A stretch of DNA of 64,000 bases from Scrofimicrobium canadense (GTDB lineage: Bacteria > Actinomycetota > Actinomycetes > Actinomycetales > Actinomycetaceae): the NCBI RefSeq assembly GCF_009696615.1, contig NZ_VULO01000008.1, positions 62,001 through 126,000 on the forward strand. Direction: 5' to 3'. A model generated the notes under the pieces. It made no database searches, was not told the origin of the DNA, and worked only from the letters and a program-made list of their open reading frames with translations. Both the position numbers and the translations under genes were made by a program. Shown one piece after another: positions 46,034 to 55,540 of the stretch. How positions within the stretch are numbered: the first letter of the stretch is position 1; each line of letters opens with the position of its first letter.

Positions 46034-47242
46034 CTAGGCCACCCAAGAACGTTTGAATGGCTGATCAACAATCCTTAGCTGCTGTTCACAATCGAATCCG
46101 CCCTGAAATGCTTCTAGCTGGGCAAACACCTGTTCTCGTTCTTGTTCACTTAGGAGGTCCGACTTGTAGAAGACCTCACGCATAGTGACACTAGACCCAG
46201 GTTCATTCATTTCCATATAGTTCAATGCAGCGGCTAAACCAGTGAGAATAAACCGTGAAGGAATACTCTCCTGTCGACACAGTTGCACCGCACCCAAAAA
46301 TCGGTCCTCCGGGGATAGTTTTCTCCGAGGATCGCGTCCAACTCGCGCAACCGTGTCCGCAAGAGCTTCGTTGGCAAGCCGGTGCAAAAGATCGTCTATG
46401 TGGTCTAACAGGGGCCCCATTGGTTGCCCGTAGCGAGCCGCGACAGCCGTAGCAGATTCAATCATTGCAGCGCGAACAAAGAAACGGACCTCAATTCGGC
46501 CAATTGCTTGCCAAATATATGTGTCCCCACAGCAGGCACCGAGATACGCACACATCGCATGCCCCATGTTGTGCACATACAACTTCCGATCAGAGTAGTA
46601 CTCGAATGGAATATCAGGGGCGATAACGAAAGCCTTAGCGTCCACCAATTGGCCTTTGGCGGCCGTCACATCTAGCGGAAGGAATCTATACGGTTCCACT
46701 TCGATAGTCGTTATCTTCTGATGACTTCGTGACTGGTCTGCAACTGGAATCATCCGACCGATTGACGTCGATATTAGTGCGAGGTGCTGGTCAATAAACG
46801 CGTCGGTCATGGCTGGATCTGCTGCCTTTAGCCACTCTCTCACTTTGCGGGGCGCATCATGAAGGTTTTCGGCCAGAAGTAGGTTCAGCGGAGGTCGTCC
46901 CTGGTTTACTCGGAGTCTCACGGCTCTCGCAATGGTCCGGCAGACTGCTGGAAGGGCTCGTGGCCCTACACAAGTAGCGGCAATTTCAGCGTGGCTGATG
47001 GCGATACCTACTGCCTGCTCATTTTCAGAGTGGATAGCTTTGACTGGTGCGATGGTCTTGGAATCACGTGTACCTTTGTCGACGGTAATGTGTGTGTAGC
47101 TGCCATCTCTCGCAAGCTCATCGAGTAAGGCTTGATCGACATCGATGAAGACTACTTCTAGGCCAGCCTCGTTAAAAATTTCCCCAATGAATCCCCTGCC
47201 AACCGCACCGGCACCAAAAATCACCGCTGATGACTGGCTCAT
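46034..47242 (-). CDS. Mannitol-1-phosphate 5-dehydrogenase-like protein
   Basis: A 402-residue member of the polyol-specific long-chain dehydrogenase family, MtlD branch. The N-terminal Rossmann motif is AVIFGAGAVGRGFIGEIFNEAGLEVVFIDVD. ENLHDAP and the catalytic region RKLYVHNMGHAMCAYLG, with the expected lysine and histidine, are clear. It interconverts a hexitol phosphate and a keto-sugar phosphate in known members. Its ATG overlaps the PfkB kinase stop by four bases, so the two are coupled. Whether mannitol-1-phosphate is really the substrate is uncertain, because the operon has a non-PTS importer. Confidence 0.85.
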   Translation of the reverse strand: MSQSSAVIFGAGAVGRGFIGEIFNEAGLEVVFIDVDQALLDELARDGSYTHITVDKGTRDSKTIAPVKAIHSENEQAVGIAISHAEIAATCVGPRALPAVCRTIARAVRLRVNQGRPPLNLLLAENLHDAPRKVREWLKAADPAMTDAFIDQHLALISTSIGRMIPVADQSRSHQKITTIEVEPYRFLPLDVTAAKGQLVDAKAFVIAPDIPFEYYSDRKLYVHNMGHAMCAYLGACCGDTYIWQAIGRIEVRFFVRAAMIESATAVAARYGQPMGPLLDHIDDLLHRLANEALADTVARVGRDPRRKLSPEDRFLGAVQLCRQESIPSRFILTGLAAALNYMEMNEPGSSVTMREVFYKSDLLSEQEREQVFAQLEAFQGGFDCEQQLRIVDQPFKRSWVA

Positions 47243-48246
47243 GACAAATCCTCATACTCGGCGTCAGCGTACGCTTGAAGCATTTCTCGCCACGGACCTA
47301 CGCCATCCGTGGAATTTCCGTGGTGCAAAGACCCAGCAGCTGCCGCACTTCCCAGCTCTATAGACTCGGCCAAGCTGAGTTCTTTCCATGCCCCATAGAG
47401 CACGCCTGAGGCGAAGGCATCACCAGCACCTGTCGAAGTGACAATCTCGTTGGGGGCTAGCCGTATAGAAGGTCGTACAACCCACTCACCATCAGGCGTC
47501 AGCCCTGCCGCACCTCCAGCCCAATGAATAACCGCCCAGGTGGAAACTCCCATCTCTACAATGGCTTGTGCGGCTCGCCGCAGTGCCTCAACGTCAACCG
47601 TTCCTTGATGTGAAATCTCTATGCCCGTCGTTCGGGAAGCCTCCACCTCGTTGACAATGCAGTAGTCGCAATATCGCAATGCGGCTGGAACGATGCTGCG
47701 GAATCGATCCGATACTTCACTGACAACATCGACAGATGTCTTGATGCCGCGACTTTGAGTCTGGGCCAACAATCTGGCCATACGGGTTCCGAATTCCGGA
47801 TCCGGGGCATCTAGCCGGTCTAGTAGAAGAATGTACCCGACATGTAATAGATCAATGTCGGCACTCGCAAAGTTGATGTCTTCCTCGTCCAAGAGTGCGT
47901 TGGCTCCACGGAACTGGAAAAAAGTTCTCTCGCGAGTTTGAGCGTCCTCCATCACATCCGAAAATGATGTTTGTCCGACTCTGCGGATACGGGATGTGTC
48001 AATCGAAGGATACGGGTGAAAATGGCTCACAATGGCATCACCATCACTGTCGTCGCCCACTAGACCAACCACCGAAATCGGAAGGCTGGGATCCAACCGT
48101 GCCAGGTCAACGGCACAGTTATACGCTAATCCTCCGGGTGACGGAGTCACGGAATGGATCGTTGTCAGTGAGGCGCGCTCTGGATATGCTTCGATTTCCA
48201 TATACCGATCGAGGATGAGATTGCCAGCAACACCTATGCCACTCAT
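47239..48246 (-). CDS. PfkB-family sugar kinase
   Basis: A 335-residue ribokinase-family kinase. The N-terminal part shows GVAGNLILDRYMEIEAYP and SPGGLAYNCAVDLARLDP; the C-terminal signature STGAGDAFASGVLYG carries the catalytic aspartate. The middle has FFQFRGANALLDEEDINF, not typical of ribokinase or fructokinase. It overlaps both neighbours by four bases (AGE-family isomerase before, MtlD-like gene after). It probably phosphorylates the product of the isomerase. The sugar is not known. Confidence 0.88.
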   Translation of the reverse strand: MSGIGVAGNLILDRYMEIEAYPERASLTTIHSVTPSPGGLAYNCAVDLARLDPSLPISVVGLVGDDSDGDAIVSHFHPYPSIDTSRIRRVGQTSFSDVMEDAQTRERTFFQFRGANALLDEEDINFASADIDLLHVGYILLLDRLDAPDPEFGTRMARLLAQTQSRGIKTSVDVVSEVSDRFRSIVPAALRYCDYCIVNEVEASRTTGIEISHQGTVDVEALRRAAQAIVEMGVSTWAVIHWAGGAAGLTPDGEWVVRPSIRLAPNEIVTSTGAGDAFASGVLYGAWKELSLAESIELGSAAAAGSLHHGNSTDGVGPWREMLQAYADAEYEDLS

Positions 48247-49535
48247 ACCTGTCCCCTATTTCCTGTGGGCTCATCCCGTAAACACGTTGCTAGACCGTAG
48301 CCAGTCGGAACTTCCGCATAGAGAGTTGCCTGGTAGGCATGATAAAGGTCGGGTTTTCCTTCCCACGTATGTCGAGCAGGCGTCCCATCAGCGCCTATTT
48401 CGTGGTACCAACCACCGCGGTCGTGATCGGTTAAACGATTGTTAACAAATTCCCAGAACCGTTGATACCAGTCGAGATATTTCTGGTCTCCAGTCGCATC
48501 ATGTAGCAGTTTTGCTGCACCGATCGCTTCCGCAGGAGGCCAAAAGTATCTTTCGGGAACGACTGGATTTCCATCCCAGTCAAGCGTATAGCTAAAACCA
48601 CCATCGGCGTGCCATCCCTCAGCGACAGCATGGTGAAATAGCGTCTCGGCTGTAGGCAACAACCATGCCTCGTCCACTTCAAGCCCCCACAGCTGCATGC
48701 ATAACTTGGACCACTCTAGCCAATGCCCCACCTGCGTGCCGTAGGGACGAAAAGGATGACGTGGATCGTCTCTGTTGTAATCAGGGATCGGCTCCCAATC
48801 GGGAGTGAAGTGCTCCGGTAACCTCCACGGCGCTGGACTCTCAGTGTCCAGAACTGCACGCCCCGCGATGAACCTCGCTATTGAAGTAGCGCGATCCAAG
48901 AGCGTTTTGTTTCCCGTAGCCTCGTAGGCAGCTATATAGGCTTCAGTGAGGTGCATATTGGCGTTTTGTCCGCGGTAGCTGTCCAAAACCGAGAACTGCC
49001 TGTCGTATGCCTCAACACACCGCCCCTCAGATTCTTGCCAAAAGTGACTATCGATAACCCGCAGAGCTTCATCCATTAATTCGGGGCCTCGTGTAAACCC
49101 AGCAACTGTGGCAGAGCTGCCCGCCAGCAGCATATGCGCAATTCCGTATAGTTCTTTCTGGTCTTCTGGACTATCGCCTCCCACTACCGGAAACCAGCCT
49201 CCATATTCCCGGTCACTGCCCGGACCACCACAGTAGAAGTCCAACCCATGCTCAACTACCTCCGCAGCTCCTTGCCGCCCATTGAGGTGAGCTAGAGCGA
49301 AAACATGGATCATCCTGGCACCTAACCACAGCTGCGCTCCCTTGCTAGCTATCGGCTCTCCTGATTCAGAAAGCCAAGCCATTCCCCCTTCTTCCCTGCA
49401 CACTTCTGGCTGGTAAAAGTCCAATAGTTGCTGACGCTGTTTGCGCAGCCATTCATGATGCTCAGAATGAGCTAAAGACATGTGCGGTTCCATTGCTGGA
49501 TGCATCCTTTCATTCATTGTGTGGTCGTAGGCCAC
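48243..49535 (-). CDS. AGE-family sugar isomerase, YihS/mannose isomerase-like
   Basis: About 430 residues (the first 10-20 are uncertain) of an alpha6/alpha6 barrel of the N-acylglucosamine 2-epimerase superfamily. DSYRGQNANMHLTEAYIAAYEATG, EHFTPDWEPIPDYNRDDPRHPFRPYG, GHWLEWSKLCMQLW and GGFSYTLDWDGNPVVPERYFWPPAEAIGA match the YihS/mannose isomerase group rather than true GlcNAc epimerases. Such enzymes interconvert an aldose and its ketose (mannose/fructose, or sulfoquinovose/sulfofructose). A candidate operator lies directly upstream at 49544-49557, and the PfkB gene overlaps its end. The family is sure, the substrate is inferred. Confidence 0.87.
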   Translation of the reverse strand: MAYDHTMNERMHPAMEPHMSLAHSEHHEWLRKQRQQLLDFYQPEVCREEGGMAWLSESGEPIASKGAQLWLGARMIHVFALAHLNGRQGAAEVVEHGLDFYCGGPGSDREYGGWFPVVGGDSPEDQKELYGIAHMLLAGSSATVAGFTRGPELMDEALRVIDSHFWQESEGRCVEAYDRQFSVLDSYRGQNANMHLTEAYIAAYEATGNKTLLDRATSIARFIAGRAVLDTESPAPWRLPEHFTPDWEPIPDYNRDDPRHPFRPYGTQVGHWLEWSKLCMQLWGLEVDEAWLLPTAETLFHHAVAEGWHADGGFSYTLDWDGNPVVPERYFWPPAEAIGAAKLLHDATGDQKYLDWYQRFWEFVNNRLTDHDRGGWYHEIGADGTPARHTWEGKPDLYHAYQATLYAEVPTGYGLATCLRDEPTGNRGQV

Positions 49536-49543
49536 AACTCGTA

Positions 49544-49557
49544 AAACAACGTTGTCT
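49544..49557 (-). promoter_or_regulatory. Second LacI operator, before the isomerase gene
   Basis: AAACAACGTTGTCT matches 13 of 14 bases of the perfect palindrome at 54278. It lies eight bases upstream of the annotated start of the isomerase, in the 62-base gap after the LacI gene, and suggests an internal promoter under the same regulator. Confidence 0.65.
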
Positions 49558-49597
49558 GAAAGTAGACTAGAATCTTTCCTATAGCCGTGTCAATCGC

Positions 49598-50590
49598 TTA
49601 TCGGGCCTCTGATCCTCTAAGAACCAACTCGGTAGGAAGAACCACCTGTTGCTGCTGGCTAGTTTCGCGGGTCATCTTCGCCAACAGCATCTGCGCCGCG
49701 GCTCTCCCCATTTCTTCCACTGGCTGACGGACAACGCTAATACCACCGCCAATAAGACTGGCACTTTCAAAGTCGTCAAAGCCGATAATCGGTCTCTGTA
49801 TTCCAGTTTCCTGCATGGCTTCTAACGCACCTAATGTAGCTCGGTTATTCGCGGTAAAAAAAGCTTCCACTTCGGTTTCCTGTAACAGTCTGATCGCTCC
49901 GGCCTTGGCTTCTTCACGCGAATGAGCACCCGTCCAGTTCGGAAGACTAACCGGATCGACACCATGGCATGCCATCGTCTCCAAGTACCCCAACCAACGC
50001 TCACGGATAGTAAATACTTCGAGGGAATCCGACAGGAAAGCAACCTGACGTAGACCACCATTAAGTAGGGCTTCAATGGCACTTCTGGCCCCCCCGCGGT
50101 TATCCGCCAACACACAGTCAGCACCACCCGACAGCGGCGGCCTATCGAGGAAAACAGCAGGAGAGAGCAGCGAATCTGAGTCAATCCGATCATGGCCTCC
50201 TCGCGGGGGGACAATGATCAACCCATCCACACGTTGCTCCACTAGACGACTCACCAAGTGATCGTAGCGGGCGATATCGTCAGTGGAACTTGAGACCACC
50301 AAGACATAACCCTGAGCCATCACTTCTTGTTCTGCGGCCGCTGCCAGTGCGGAATAATAGGGGTTCGCCAGATCGGAAATAATCAGACCAATCAATCGAC
50401 TTGCCTGCCCCGGACGAATGCTGGCTGCAGCCAAGTTCCTCCGATAACCTAGTTCTGCAATCGCAGCAGCAATTCTTTCCCCCAGTTCAGGAGCAATATT
50501 GGTCTCGCCATTGACGTACCGAGAAACAGTCTTCAGGCTCACTCCCGCACGTTCAGCAACGTGGTTCATTGTCGCGGGACGTTTACGCAC
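49598..50590 (-). CDS. LacI-family regulator of the sugar operon
   Basis: A 330-residue LacI regulator. The helix-turn-helix is TMNHVAERAGVSLKTVSRYVNGETNIAPELGERIAAAIAELGYRRN near residues 7-52, with the ligand domain after it (RLIGLIISDLANPYYSALAAAAEQE, PIIGFDDFESASLIGGGISVVRQPVEEMGRAAAQMLL). It lies in the middle of the operon, 36 bases after the rbsC-like gene. The two ACAACGTTGT palindromes at 54278 and 49544 have the central CG typical of LacI operators and are its probable targets. Confidence 0.9.
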   Translation of the reverse strand: MRKRPATMNHVAERAGVSLKTVSRYVNGETNIAPELGERIAAAIAELGYRRNLAAASIRPGQASRLIGLIISDLANPYYSALAAAAEQEVMAQGYVLVVSSSTDDIARYDHLVSRLVEQRVDGLIIVPPRGGHDRIDSDSLLSPAVFLDRPPLSGGADCVLADNRGGARSAIEALLNGGLRQVAFLSDSLEVFTIRERWLGYLETMACHGVDPVSLPNWTGAHSREEAKAGAIRLLQETEVEAFFTANNRATLGALEAMQETGIQRPIIGFDDFESASLIGGGISVVRQPVEEMGRAAAQMLLAKMTRETSQQQQVVLPTELVLRGSEAR

Positions 50591-50626
50591 AGATTTCCTT
50601 CCCAGCCAGAGTACGTCAGAACAGCA

Positions 50627-51610
50627 TCACTTATTGGTGCCCCATCCCTTCAATGAGTCCAAAGCAACCGCCAAGACAATGACAACACCTTTGACGATCA
50701 ACTGATAGAAGAACGGAACATTCATCAATACTAGGCCATTGGAAAGCACTCCAATGATTAGTGCCCCCACTAAAGTTCCCAGGATCCTGCCTCTGCCTCC
50801 CGCCAACGAGGTTCCGCCCAGAACAACAGCAGCAATGGCATCAAGTTCATAACCGGTTCCGGCGGTGGGCTGCGCTGATAACACTCGCGCAGAGAAAATA
50901 ATGCCAGCCAACCCTGCAGTAACTCCGCCTATTGTATAGACCCATGTCAATACTGCCTTGGTATTAATACCGGCCAAACGCGCGGCCTCAATATTGCCTC
51001 CCACAGCATAGATGTGGCGTCCAAAACGCGTCCTCTCCAGCAAAAACCAGATAGCTACATACACGATCGCCATCACGACAACGGGAGCAGGGATACCCGC
51101 GAGAGCACCATTACCAATCCCACCGTAGTTGAGATCGGATGCAACAAGTGGCATTCCCCCAAGAAGTGAATAGGCAGTGCCTCTCAGATACGTCATGGAC
51201 CCCAACGTCACAATAAACGCAGGAAGAGCCAACCACGCAACCAGCGCCCCGTTGAGAAATCCCGCGATTCCGCCTGCTAGCATTCCACCCAATACCGCCA
51301 GGAAGGCAGGGACTCCTGCCGTGGCCAAGAGAACACCAACAACTCCTGCAACAGCCAGATTTGACCCGACAGACAAATCGATTCCGCTAGTGAGGATAAT
51401 AAGAGTCATTCCAGCGGCAAGTATCGCATTGATTGAGACTGCGCGCACCACATTAAGGCCATTGTCGACTGTGAAAAAATTAGGAGCCAACAACCCCATA
51501 ATCACGATGAGCAAAAGCAGCACCAAGACAATACCCACTCGATCCCACCAATAGGAGATGCCCCGAGAAGATTTGTTAGCAGCCGTTGTATCAATGGCTG
51601 GTGTACTCAT
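50627..51610 (-). CDS. Ribose-type ABC transporter permease
   Basis: A 327-residue permease of the RbsC/BPD_transp_2 family (CUT2) with eight to ten membrane segments. NAILAAGMTLIILTSGIDLSVGSNLAVAGVVGVLL and GTGYELDAIAAVVLGGTSLAGGRGRILGTLVGALIIGVLSNGLVLMN are hallmarks. Its start overlaps the ATPase stop by four bases. It imports a monosaccharide with the two upstream gene products; the sugar is probably a hexose, as the operon encodes an AGE-type isomerase. Confidence 0.93.
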   Translation of the reverse strand: MSTPAIDTTAANKSSRGISYWWDRVGIVLVLLLLIVIMGLLAPNFFTVDNGLNVVRAVSINAILAAGMTLIILTSGIDLSVGSNLAVAGVVGVLLATAGVPAFLAVLGGMLAGGIAGFLNGALVAWLALPAFIVTLGSMTYLRGTAYSLLGGMPLVASDLNYGGIGNGALAGIPAPVVVMAIVYVAIWFLLERTRFGRHIYAVGGNIEAARLAGINTKAVLTWVYTIGGVTAGLAGIIFSARVLSAQPTAGTGYELDAIAAVVLGGTSLAGGRGRILGTLVGALIIGVLSNGLVLMNVPFFYQLIVKGVVIVLAVALDSLKGWGTNK

Positions 51611-53157
51611 TTTTCACGTCCTTCAGCTTCGTTGGAATACACGCCAGTTGCGTGCTCCATCACTTTCTCTTCAGTGGCGTCTACGCCCAATAGCTCAGCA
51701 ACAATGCGACCTCCGCGCATCACCATCAAACGATCACTAATCCCTAGGGCTTCAGGCAAATCTGAGGATACGACCATGACAGCTGTACCGCTGTCCGCGA
51801 TGCTACGAATGATCCGGTAGATTTCGCTTTTTGCCCCTATGTCGACTCCGCGTGTGGGCTCGTCAAGTATCAGCATGGCAGGGGCTTGCTCGACCAGCCG
51901 CGCAAAGACAAGCTTCTGCTGATTTCCACCAGAGAGGCTTCGTGCTTCCGCAGCCGGGGATGCAGCACGCACCTGTAATGCCGAAAAGGTATTCTTCACG
52001 CTTTGCTTAATCTTGCCGGAGTCGAGTACTCCAGCCGTGCAGAACTTCTTCAAAGTCGATATGACGGTATTATCACTAACCGACATTTCTTGAAAGAGCG
52101 CCTGTTCTTTCCGGCTCTCGGGTAACAGACCGATTCCCTGTGCCATGGCAGCAGCCGGACTCTGGAGGTTCACCTCTTTCCCATCCAAACTCACGCTGCC
52201 CCCAATGGACGGGTCTGCTCCATAGAGCATTCGGGCTACTTCAGTTCGCCCTGCTCCGATTAGCCCGACGAATGACACGATTTCTCCCGCTCTCACATCA
52301 AAAGATACAGGCCCAACCGCATTTCCTTGTAGCTCACGGACTATCACTCGCGGTTCGCCTATGGAACCCTTTTGATCTCCATAAAGGTCATCGACATCAC
52401 GACCTACCATCATCCGAACGATGTCGCGCGGCTTAACCTCTTCGTCGCCAAGAGCTCGCATGTCACGCGTTCCAACCAATTTTCCATCGCGAAAAACGGT
52501 AACCCTATCAGCCAGTTCCCATACTTCTTCCATACGGTGAGATATATAGATAAGGCCCATTCCTTTGGCCTTCATCCCGCGAATCAGCTCAAAAAGACGT
52601 CGTGATTCAGTTACCGACAGTGCTGCCGTTGGCTCATCCAACACCAATATGTTGACATCTTCGGCTATCGCTCGGGCGATCTCAACCATTTGCTGCATAC
52701 CAACCGACAGTCTCCCGATAGGCATACGCGGATCCAGGTCCGCTCCAACAGCTGCCAGTTTTTGCTGAGCTGCCTCAATCATCCTCCGCCGGTCTAGCAT
52801 TCCGAACGAGTTGACGGGTTCTTGCCCGATAGCCAGGTTTTCGGCGACTGTCATTTCTGGCAACGTGTTGAGCTCTTGATGGATGATTCCGATACCGTGG
52901 GTCATCGCATCTCTGGGCGATGCCATGACCACACGGTTTCCACCAACCACTATTTCCCCAGAATCCGGAGCGTAATCTCCTGAAAAGATCTTCATGAGTG
53001 TCGACTTCCCGGCACCGTTTTCGCCCATCAAGGCATGCACTTCACTTGGTCGGAGATCAAAGTCAACGTTGTCTAGCGCCTGCGTCGCCCCAAATCTCTT
53101 ACTGATACCCACTGCTTGAAGCAGATACTCATCAGTCGTTTTCTCACTCATGTCCAT
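51607..53157 (-). CDS. Ribose-type ABC transporter ATPase, two ABC domains
   Basis: A 516-residue RbsA-type (CUT2) ATPase. The first domain has Walker A GENGAGKST, signature LSVGMQQMVEIARA and Walker B ILVLDEPTAALS. The second has the usual altered Walker A GLIGAGRTE, signature LSGGNQQKLVFARL and LILDEPTRGVDIG. The degenerate second Walker A is normal in this family. It lies between the binding-protein and permease genes of the same importer. Confidence 0.95.
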   Translation of the reverse strand: MDMSEKTTDEYLLQAVGISKRFGATQALDNVDFDLRPSEVHALMGENGAGKSTLMKIFSGDYAPDSGEIVVGGNRVVMASPRDAMTHGIGIIHQELNTLPEMTVAENLAIGQEPVNSFGMLDRRRMIEAAQQKLAAVGADLDPRMPIGRLSVGMQQMVEIARAIAEDVNILVLDEPTAALSVTESRRLFELIRGMKAKGMGLIYISHRMEEVWELADRVTVFRDGKLVGTRDMRALGDEEVKPRDIVRMMVGRDVDDLYGDQKGSIGEPRVIVRELQGNAVGPVSFDVRAGEIVSFVGLIGAGRTEVARMLYGADPSIGGSVSLDGKEVNLQSPAAAMAQGIGLLPESRKEQALFQEMSVSDNTVISTLKKFCTAGVLDSGKIKQSVKNTFSALQVRAASPAAEARSLSGGNQQKLVFARLVEQAPAMLILDEPTRGVDIGAKSEIYRIIRSIADSGTAVMVVSSDLPEALGISDRLMVMRGGRIVAELLGVDATEEKVMEHATGVYSNEAEGREK

Positions 53158-53185
53158 CTATTCCTCATAACTCAGAACTACGGAA

Positions 53186-54178
53186 TCACCAACCGGCGTA
53201 TTCGTTCACGTTATCTTTGTCGACTGTGAAGGGCTCAATAAGGATTTGGGAGTCAGCCGGAGGATTACCCGCGACAATAGCTGCTCCTACTTCGTACCCC
53301 TTAACTGCCATAGCTGCTGGATCCTGTGCCGGGGTGGCCCAGAAATTCGATGCGGTATCCTGCAGCGCCTTCACCGCCTCCGGTGAGCCATCAACTCCAA
53401 CGATGACAATTCCATTTTTTCCAGCCTGCTGAACAGCGAGGTCTGCACCTAATGCTGAGGGGTCGTTAATGGCAAAAATGCCATTAACATCAGGATTCGC
53501 GGTAAGCATATCAGTCGTCACCTGTAAAGCAGATGCTCGGTCGTTGGTGCCAGACTGCTTTGCCAGTACCTTTACCTCGGGATTGTCAGCCAGGACCTCT
53601 TCGCATCCCTTCACCCTGTCTTGCACCGCAGTTTGAGGGGTTCCGTCAACGATAAGGATGTTTCCTTTTCCGCCTAATTTATCTACCAAGGCCTCACAGG
53701 CAAGACGTCCTGCCATCACATTGTCTGTTGTCACCTCAGCATCGGCTCCCTTTGCTGCTGCGTCAACAGCGACAACTGGAATACCTGCGGCCTGTGCCCT
53801 CCCAACCGCTGCACCAATTCCATCAGTGTCGACTGGAGTCACAAGAATAAGGTCTACCCCCTGTTGAATGAAGGTATCAATCTGGTCACTCTGAGTTCCC
53901 ACATCCTGACGGCCATCTTGGATGTTAATCTCAAAGCCTTTGGCCTTGGACTCTTCTTCCATACCATTCTGCATAGCCGCGAAGAATGGATTAGAGACAT
54001 CTTGCAAGGTCATGCCCACCTTTTTGATCTCTCCAGAGCCAGCCTTTTCAGTCGCTCCGGACTCTGCAGTGCCAGAGGCGGGACTCTTTTCAGCAGTACC
54101 GTCAGAACACGCTGTCAGCGATACTCCCAGAACTAAGGTGGCCGCAAGTGCGGCTATTGAACGTCGTGTTGTCTTCAT
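53186..54178 (-). CDS. Ribose-type ABC transporter sugar-binding lipoprotein
   Basis: A 330-residue substrate-binding protein of the RbsB/Peripla_BP_4 family. The lipobox is LTACSDG with C24, followed by KKVGMTLQDVSNPFFAAMQNGMEEESKAKGFEI and DGIGAAVGRAQAAGIPVVAVD. I chose the ATG at 54178 since GGAG lies close upstream; a GTG two codons earlier overlaps that site. It is the first gene of the eight-gene operon. The perfect palindrome at 54278 lies 100 bases upstream in the promoter region. Confidence 0.93.
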   Translation of the reverse strand: MKTTRRSIAALAATLVLGVSLTACSDGTAEKSPASGTAESGATEKAGSGEIKKVGMTLQDVSNPFFAAMQNGMEEESKAKGFEINIQDGRQDVGTQSDQIDTFIQQGVDLILVTPVDTDGIGAAVGRAQAAGIPVVAVDAAAKGADAEVTTDNVMAGRLACEALVDKLGGKGNILIVDGTPQTAVQDRVKGCEEVLADNPEVKVLAKQSGTNDRASALQVTTDMLTANPDVNGIFAINDPSALGADLAVQQAGKNGIVIVGVDGSPEAVKALQDTASNFWATPAQDPAAMAVKGYEVGAAIVAGNPPADSQILIEPFTVDKDNVNEYAGW

Positions 54179-54277
54179 TGTCACTCCATTTTTCTTGGGG
54201 TTTACACACTAGATTCCGAGACCTCATTGCTCTACGGAACGGTGTCTTTTGTAGACAAGGCGAGTGTATTGTGAATG

Positions 54278-54291
54278 AGACAACGTTGTCT
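54278..54291 (-). promoter_or_regulatory. Perfect LacI operator before the sugar operon
   Basis: AGACAACGTTGTCT is a perfect 14-base palindrome with a central CG, the usual form of LacI/GalR operators. A related inverted repeat TGTCT/AGACA lies at 54243-54257. Both precede the binding-protein gene. Confidence 0.75.
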
Positions 54292-54879
54292 AGTGGAGAC
54301 AAAGCACCGTTACTATTTCGTAACAATAGCCTCTGAGACCTCCAAATATCGCCAACCTACATCAGACACACTCTCCAAGAGGCTATTCTCCTAATGCGTC
54401 GCGCGACCGATTGGACGCGGCCCAATCTCTTTTCAAAGAGAGATCTCAAGAGAGACCCCGTTGCTTTATGGTTTCCCAGAACTCTAGCTAGACCGCCCCA
54501 TGCACATACGAGTGAACGATTTAAATAGGAGAATAATTGTGCTATTTCCAGGGACAAGGGACTCTCACTAAGCATGCGAGGGGCCTACCTGAATGATCGT
54601 CAAGTTTGAAAGAATGAAATAAAAAGGATTCTGTGATCATGGTCGCTAGCCGTATTTGAAACACACAACTAGGGCTTGTCTCACTTCTACACCCACGCAG
54701 TTACAATGACATTATCGACGTTACTAACGAAAGCTTAGACACAGCCGTCACAAAAAAGAATAATGTGAAAATCCCGTAACGAATAGAAATTTTGAGGGGC
54801 ATTAATTTAGGTTCGGGAGGTGTCAACACGCAGGCTCTTCACTGTACATGAAGACAGAAACGTGCGCTCAGTGCGTACT
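54292..54879. other. Long region without an intact gene
   Basis: Nearly 600 bases between the operator of the sugar operon and the first recognisable piece of the LacI pseudogene. It is richer in A and T than its surroundings towards 54600-54800. Short open frames have no ribosome site and no recognisable product. It may hold the worn-out start of the LacI pseudogene; no repeat or mobile element end was found by eye. Confidence 0.4.
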
Positions 54880-55539
54880 ACTTCATTTCAATTGAAGTCG
54901 CTGATAGAGACCTTATGGCGTCGTGGACGAATCTCCCTTTCGTTCTCATCGGAGAAAAACCGTGGGGCAGGAGTACCACATTTTAAAATAGACGGGAAGA
55001 CTGCGTCCGCACAGGTCGCAGAACACCTCGTTGAGAAGGGCACGCAACTTCGTAGCACATGGATCTATGAATACTGCGAGGACTTCTGGTCCCGGTACCC
55101 CGAGAACTGAAGGACTCCGAGAATATTTGGCCGCGGCAAGCATGATGGAGAGCATTTACCGGCGAATCGAAGTGTCTCCGTGCACAAACGATGGAGCTCA
55201 CCGTCAGACGGCAGTATGGCTAACAGAAAACGAGTTACCTGACGCGATTTTTGCCATGAATGGCATTCATGGCAGCTGGTGCTTTGCGGGCGCTTGCGGA
55301 CATCGGCGCAAACATTCCAAAAGGCATTCTATTGGTCGGATGGGACGATACTGACGTCGCACGGTTTTCGTTGCCGTCCATCACCACCATTCATTCGACC
55401 CGACAAGGAGAGCATTGCTAGGCAGGCAGTGGACGCGCTCATCACACTGAATGATACTGGTGAAAAGACTATCGAGAGAATTGACGATATCAACGTCCCA
55501 CACACACTTATTCCGCGGGATTCTACTGATAGGCACTGA
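54880..55539 (+). pseudogene. LacI-family regulator, decayed through several frameshifts
   Basis: Pieces of a LacI ligand domain follow each other in changing frames. Frame 1 has GVPHFKIDGKTASAQVAEHLVEKG (about 54970-55040). Frame 2 has GLREYLAAASMMESIYRRIEV and ELPDAIFAMN (about 55110-55260). Frame 3 has ALRALADIGANIPKGILLVGWDDTDVARFSLPSITTIHS (55278-55400). Frame 1 again has KESIARQAVDALI to DINVPHTLIPRDST (to 55539). At least three frameshifts separate them. The DNA-binding N-terminus is not recognisable. The product cannot be functional. Confidence 0.82.
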
Positions 55540-55540
55540 A

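Noticed and set aside
48243-49535. True N-acetylglucosamine 2-epimerase (NanE substitute for the sialic acid operon)
   Set aside because: The motifs fit the YihS/mannose isomerase branch and the gene lies in a separate sugar operon 20 kb away, so a role in sialic acid use is unlikely.
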